A stretch of DNA of 8,559 nucleotides from assembly GCA_021775385.1 (NCBI GenBank), contig JAJFHW010000292.1, positions 1 through 8,559 of the forward strand, in the 5' to 3' direction. The position numbers were made by a program, and so were the translations under genes. Shown here in pieces: positions 5,920-8,559 of the stretch (its first letter is position 1; each line of letters begins with the position of its first letter). This DNA is from Hyphomicrobiales bacterium (GTDB taxonomy: Bacteria > Pseudomonadota > Alphaproteobacteria > Rhizobiales > HXMU1428-3). Under the pieces are notes generated by a model that searched no databases, was not told the DNA's origin, and worked only from the letters and a program-made list of their open reading frames with translations.

Positions 5920-5994
5920 CCGACGGGGCGGGCATTTTATTCGTGCTTTAGTTGCCCACTAAGCAACCACACTTGCCCCGACGGCCTTTTTTTT
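5920..5994 (+). terminator. Terminator-like hairpin with eight T residues, plus strand
   Basis: CCGACGGGGC (5920-5929) pairs with GCCCCGACGG (5975-5984), nine of ten positions, enclosing a 45-base loop that holds an inner hairpin GTTGC/GCAAC (5951-5967). Two C residues and then T8 (5987-5994) follow on the plus strand. All genes here run on the minus strand, so a plus-strand terminator would imply an antisense transcript. Otherwise it is simply a structured element in the operon spacer. The long loop makes a normal terminator call uncertain. Confidence 0.45.
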
Positions 5995-6030
5995 ATCTGC
6001 GTTTCAGTTACCCACTTGCAACCACGCTGT
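5935..6030. repeat. Imperfect direct repeat with conserved hairpin in the operon spacer
   Basis: A copy at 5935-5972 (TTTTATTCGTGCTTTAGTTG onward) recurs at 5991-6027 (TTTTATCTGCGTTTCAGTTA onward), 56 bp apart, with about 30 of 37 positions equal and most differences transitions. On the minus strand both copies fold alike: inner stem GTTGC/GCAAC in one and GTTGC/GTAAC (G-U pair) in the other, outer stem GTGT/GCAC against GCGT/ACGC. The C-G to U-A change keeps pairing, suggesting RNA-level or palindromic-element constraint. Confidence 0.55.
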
Positions 6031-6050
6031 AGCCTACGTTTTTCGTTCTC

Positions 6051-6102
6051 GGTGATACGGTTAGTTTTCTTTTTGCGACCGTACCACACAACCGATTTTT
6101 TT
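6051..6102 (+). other. Hairpin plus T-run behind the TVP38 gene
   Basis: TACGGT (6056-6061) pairs with ACCGTA (6078-6083), and alternatively CGGTT (6058-6062) with AACCG (6090-6094), the latter followed by A and seven T residues (6096-6102) on the plus strand. It lies directly after the TVP38 stop on the minus strand. On that strand the T-run precedes the stem, so it is not a normal terminator of TVP38. It may be a third, more diverged member of the spacer's hairpin series. Confidence 0.35.
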
Positions 6103-6106
6103 ATCT

Positions 6107-6898
6107 TTACTGCTTGCGGAATTTTTTAATGGCCACAGGTAAGAGCGCAACTACTGCTAACAAAGCAAATGCTATGAGTAAGTCTGGTGTTATAAGCGAC
6201 GATGTATCGAACTCAAACTTGCAGTTCCCAGCTGCCGTACTTGTAGCTCCATCAAGGCAAGCTTGATATGCATTCTTTTGCGCAACGATAACACTTTCGA
6301 GGCCTTGACCAACATAAGAAAAGGCAAGTGTACCTGGAATGATACCAAAAAATGTCGCGATGAAATAGGTGCTCAGTTTCACCCCTAAAAGCGCTGGCGC
6401 TAAATTTATCAACCAAAATGGAAAAGCTGGTACGAGGCGCAGAAAGAACATGTAACTCAAGGCATTTTCTTCAAAGCCTTTTTGAAGTTTTTCCAAAAAC
6501 GGACCTGCTTTTGATTTCAAGTGCTCACCAAGTGACGTTTTGGCTGCTAGGAATAATATAGTTGCACCAATGGTTGCGCCTGTAACTGTTGCCAGTGTTC
6601 CAACAAACCAACCAAACAACAAGCCACCCGCCACAGTAATTACAATTCCACTTGGAAAAGAGAGCGCTGTTAAAATAGCATAGGCCAAAATGTAAAGTAA
6701 AATGGCCGGAATATAATTAGCAGTGATGAAAGCTCTCAAATTATCTAAATTCAAGGCTAATTCCTTGAAGGAAAGATAATTGTGCCAACCTTGTGAGAAG
6801 GCCACTCCCATAAAGGCCAGGATGCCTAGTAATGGAAGATATTTTTTTATTTGAGAAGTATTTTGAACATCTGATGTTTGTTGTGCTTTATCTTCCAT
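6107..6898 (-). CDS. TVP38/TMEM64 family (VTT domain) membrane protein
   Basis: 263 residues from the ATG at 6896-6898, chosen because AAAGGAG (+ 6908-6914) sits nine bases upstream. A start at 6946 would add 16 polar residues and overlap the DUF547 gene by 17 bp, but has only a weak GGA upstream. Using short-form numbering: first helix about 20-35, helix about 62-80, then the VTT core FPSGIVITVAGGLLFG (81-96) with a Gly-rich helix ATVTGATIGATI, FFLRLVPAFPFWLINLAPALLG (151-172; Arg-Pro motif), FFGIIPGTLAFSYVGQGL (183-200) and a last helix about 236-257. This is the DedA/TVP38/VMP1-type fold, in which some members act as lipid scramblases or transporters. Before the last helix there is a loop with two Cys (C214, C226) that could form a disulfide outside the membrane. 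The flavoprotein gene downstream is a known partner type. Confidence 0.88.
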   Translation of the reverse strand: MEDKAQQTSDVQNTSQIKKYLPLLGILAFMGVAFSQGWHNYLSFKELALNLDNLRAFITANYIPAILLYILAYAILTALSFPSGIVITVAGGLLFGWFVGTLATVTGATIGATILFLAAKTSLGEHLKSKAGPFLEKLQKGFEENALSYMFFLRLVPAFPFWLINLAPALLGVKLSTYFIATFFGIIPGTLAFSYVGQGLESVIVAQKNAYQACLDGATSTAAGNCKFEFDTSSLITPDLLIAFALLAVVALLPVAIKKFRKQ

Positions 6899-6907
6899 CA
6901 AAGTGGA

Positions 6908-6914
6908 CTCCTTT
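6908..6914 (-). promoter_or_regulatory. Shine-Dalgarno site that fixes the TVP38 start
   Basis: The minus strand reads AAAGGAG, a near-perfect anti-16S match, nine bases before the ATG at 6898. It lies inside the longer possible reading frame that begins at 6946, which argues that the shorter start is used. Confidence 0.55.
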
Positions 6915-6929
6915 GGTGTGTAAGTCATA

Positions 6930-7799
6930 TTATTTTGATTGGCCATTTAATGTCCAATCATAAAATGAGCTGTTTATAGATCCGATTTTTTCGATCTTTG
7001 CTTTCAGCTCACTATTAGCGTATTTTTTCAAGTGAGCTAGAACGCCTCTGTCACTGCCGCCAAAATCTTTTTTGAACCAGACATATATTTTAGAAATGGC
7101 CAGACGGTTTCCTTTGACTACAGCACCTCGGTTTGAATTCACATAATCTCTTGCAGCCTCATTAAGCTGAGCTTGTAAATTTTTGCCATTAAAAGCCTGG
7201 CCTTGTAGGTCAGGACATCCAACTGAGGCACAATTTACTGCATAATGGACCCTAGGGTCTGTATGTACTTTTCTCAAAATCTGATGTTCGATATCATCCA
7301 AGCTGATTTTGGTACCTTCAATGGTCACTAATTTTTTGCCCCAAGGGCCGTTTGAGAAAAGACCTGGAGAAATATCAATATCTTTGATGGATTTTACCGG
7401 AAAGGCATCAAGAACCACATTAATAGTCACAGCATTATATAGGTTTGCCCAATAGGCGAATTGCTCAGCCTTGGAGAGAGATGTCACTTTTACTGCTTCA
7501 AGTGACTTAATATAAGATTTTAAAGCGGCCTGTTTGTTTTTAAAGCCTTTGTAATTCACTTTGTTAAGACCATTATTATCCACTTTGACATATTGCGTTA
7601 GCAACTTAGTTAAGGGGCTATGGTCAATGACTGCTTTACTTGCCGGATTTGATTTTGAGAATTGCTCCGTCACAGTCGCAGCATTCGCTTGGCTCATTAG
7701 ATTCAGTTCTATAATTCCACTAGAAATGGTACTCACACCTGCAATAAGAGAAAGGCTCATTAATAAATGCGTGATTTTTTTGCGATTTGTCATTTTCAT
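6930..7799 (-). CDS. DUF547 domain protein with signal peptide
   Basis: 289 residues. ATG 7797-7799 is preceded by AGGA with a seven-base gap. The N-terminus has a basic stretch (MKMTNRKK), a hydrophobic core (about 11-30) and a probable signal peptidase site after SQANA (about residue 40), so export to the periplasm or cell surface is predicted. The mature part carries the DUF547 signatures: FAYWANLYNAVTINV (114-128), VHYAVNCASVGCPDL (184-198) with C190 and C195, and AISKIYVWFKKDFG (234-247). DUF547 has no firmly established activity that I can assign here; the two conserved Cys and the NLYN motif are the residues to test. It is the first gene of the minus-strand group and precedes TVP38 by 31 bp (or overlaps it by 17 bp with the longer start), so co-transcription is likely. 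Confidence 0.88.
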   Translation of the reverse strand: MKMTNRKKITHLLMSLSLIAGVSTISSGIIELNLMSQANAATVTEQFSKSNPASKAVIDHSPLTKLLTQYVKVDNNGLNKVNYKGFKNKQAALKSYIKSLEAVKVTSLSKAEQFAYWANLYNAVTINVVLDAFPVKSIKDIDISPGLFSNGPWGKKLVTIEGTKISLDDIEHQILRKVHTDPRVHYAVNCASVGCPDLQGQAFNGKNLQAQLNEAARDYVNSNRGAVVKGNRLAISKIYVWFKKDFGGSDRGVLAHLKKYANSELKAKIEKIGSINSSFYDWTLNGQSK

Positions 7800-8069
7800 T
7801 TACGTGTCCTACGCCATTTTATATTTCATTTTTGCTTTAATTTTCTGCACGCCTTTATTAATCATTGCTAAAATTCGTGCGTTTGTACTGTTTTTACTGC
7901 TTTACAGCTAGATTTGGCGCTATATTCGCCTTATGAGTTAAGGGGTAGCACAAGTTTACAAAATTACCTGATCATACATCTTCAAACCCTTGTGAGACGT
8001 TTGTGAACAGCATTTGATCTGCCTGTGTCTTGCAGCTTTATGAATTTAGACTTTTTGAAGAGCTTTTCA
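7800..8069. other. Divergent intergenic region between the DUF547 gene and rpmH
   Basis: No gene with a ribosome binding site is seen on either strand; the open frames present are short and unsupported. The promoter of the DUF547 operon must lie here, but no clear -35/-10 pair stands out. A GGCG/CGCC inverted repeat with centre CTATATT (7916-7930) is the only compact symmetric site and overlaps an AT-rich -10-like hexamer. Confidence 0.4.
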
Positions 8070-8099
8070 TTGACAATTAGGGTTTGTGCTGGCTATATG
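8070..8099 (+). promoter_or_regulatory. Putative sigma70 promoter of rpmH
   Basis: A perfect TTGACA (8070-8075) is followed after 18 bp by TATATG (8094-8099), or after 17 bp by CTATAT. Transcription would start near 8106, giving a leader of about 190 bases. Strong -35 quality suits a ribosomal protein gene. Confidence 0.6.
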
Positions 8100-8131
8100 C
8101 ATTTTTTATAGAAATTTACTGATCTTAATGA

Positions 8132-8177
8132 TAAGTAGACTGGCTCTGAAGCATTAAGCAGACTGGTTCTAAGGCAT
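8132..8177 (+). repeat. 23-bp tandem duplication in the rpmH leader
   Basis: Two abutting 23-bp units (8132-8154 and 8155-8177), each running TAAG-AGACTGG-TCT to GCAT, match at 19 of 23 positions; all four differences are transitions. They fall between the putative promoter and the rpmH start, so they should be in the leader RNA. Function unknown. Confidence 0.75.
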
Positions 8178-8189
8178 GATTTGTTTTGG

Positions 8190-8201
8190 AAGCGGGCGCT
8201 T
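8190..8201. other. Short perfect hairpin in the rpmH leader
   Basis: AAGCG (8190-8194) and CGCTT (8197-8201) pair around two bases, followed by TTT and later a six-T run (8215-8220). It resembles a weak attenuator; the stem is short and the T-run is displaced. Confidence 0.3.
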
Positions 8202-8283
8202 TTGTATTCACCCCTTTTTTCATTTTAGGTCAGATTAACGATTTTTCAATTGATCCGTTATGTAGTGTAATGATCGATTAGAT

Positions 8284-8287
8284 GGAG
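8284..8287 (+). promoter_or_regulatory. Ribosome binding site supporting the GTG start of rpmH
   Basis: GGAG lies seven bases before GTG 8295-8297. There is no ATG in frame before the conserved KRTYQPS, so this site and the family's fixed N-terminus together settle the start. Confidence 0.75.
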
Positions 8288-8294
8288 ACCTCAA

Positions 8295-8429
8295 GTGAAA
8301 CGCACATATCAACCAAGCCGCTTGGTACGTAAACGGCGCCATGGATTTAGAGCACGCAAAGCAACTGTTGGTGGACGCCAAGTTCTAGCTAACAGACGTT
8401 CACGTGGCCGCAAGAAGTTAAGTGCTTAA
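8295..8429 (+). CDS. rpmH: 50S ribosomal protein L34
   Basis: 44 residues, the standard length, starting with GTG (read as Met). The sequence begins [18 protein letters not shown], continues with [17 protein letters not shown] and ends [10 protein letters not shown]. It carries the full L34 signature ([17 protein letters not shown], GRxVLxxRRxxGRxxL). L34 is a small basic protein of the large ribosomal subunit, binding 23S rRNA. The gene was identified by hand; it is short and uses GTG. rpmH is normally followed closely by rnpA; here a terminator follows and no rnpA start is recognised in the remaining 130 bases. Confidence 0.97.
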   Translation: MKRTYQPSRLVRKRRHGFRARKATVGGRQVLANRRSRGRKKLSA

Positions 8430-8485
8430 AATAAAAGTTGAGCTTTTAAACTTTTGAGATTACACTCACTTAATGATGAAATTTT

Positions 8486-8526
8486 AGGGCAATGTTGAAA
8501 CTCAACTTTGCCCTTTATTTTTACTT
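8486..8526 (+). terminator. Intrinsic terminator of rpmH
   Basis: AGGGCAATGTTGA (8486-8498) pairs with TCAACTTTGCCCT (8502-8514), twelve of thirteen positions, across a three-base loop, followed by a T-rich tail TTATTTTT. It lies 57 bases after the rpmH stop and should make rpmH largely monocistronic. Confidence 0.85.
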
Positions 8527-8559
8527 AGCTTACCTTTTTTATTTTTAAAGCCAGATCAG

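Noticed and set aside
5888..5934. Minus-strand ORF of about 15 codons starting ATGCCCGCC, as a leader peptide of the flavoprotein gene
   Set aside because: No ribosome binding site precedes it and it shows no codon run that would suggest attenuation; it coincides with hairpin arms.
7561..7911. Plus-strand frame of 116 codons
   Set aside because: Most of it is antisense to the well-supported DUF547 gene; hydrophobic composition is a by-product of the other strand.
8040..8111. Plus-strand ORF of 23 codons upstream of rpmH
   Set aside because: No ribosome binding site and it spans the putative promoter boxes.
8492..8548. Short plus-strand ORF beginning ATGTTGAAACTC after rpmH
   Set aside because: It coincides with the terminator stem, has no ribosome binding site, and does not resemble rnpA.

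Overview
The window looks like the chromosome of a low-to-moderate GC alphaproteobacterium. This rests on the protein style of the genes, the tRNA-Arg(ACG) sequence, and a compact 44-codon rpmH. Genus cannot be named from the sequence alone. Most of it is ordinary core or semi-core sequence, with a small inserted element near the left end.

Layout, left to right. 1-478 (+): the end of a membrane-anchored, anti-sigma-factor-like protein whose start lies outside the window. 536-2530: a mini-island of about 1.95 kb bounded by 46-bp exact direct repeats. The right repeat is the 3' part of an intact tRNA-Arg(ACG) gene (2485-2561, -), and the left repeat is a truncated copy of the same tRNA end, which is the classic footprint of tRNA-targeted site-specific integration. 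The island carries one clear gene, an AT-rich AAA-type ATPase with a winged-helix-like tail (791-2014, +). Six bases after its stop begins a striking array of 23 ten-bp units, each starting with CTAG. No integrase, transposase or excisionase gene is visible.

2788-4230 (-): an orphan membrane sensor histidine kinase with GTG start. A strong bidirectional hairpin terminator (4369-4439) separates it from the next group. That group is read right to left: a secreted DUF547 protein (7799-6930), a TVP38/TMEM64 (VTT-domain) membrane protein (6898 or 6946 to 6107), and a soluble mercuric-reductase/Lpd-like flavoprotein (5865-4441). The last two are separated by about 240 bp of strongly structured, internally duplicated DNA. 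These gene types are known as neighbours, and TVP38 and the flavoprotein also occur as fusions, so a shared membrane or redox function is likely, although the substrate is unknown.

7800-8294: a gene-free divergent region with a good sigma70-type promoter and a 23-bp tandem duplication in the rpmH leader. 8295-8429 (+): rpmH (ribosomal protein L34), closed by its own strong terminator. rnpA, its usual partner, is not recognisable before the window ends.

The most interesting part is the tRNA-integrated mini-island, with its single ATPase and helically phased CTAG array. Second is the structured, repeated spacer in the flavoprotein operon.
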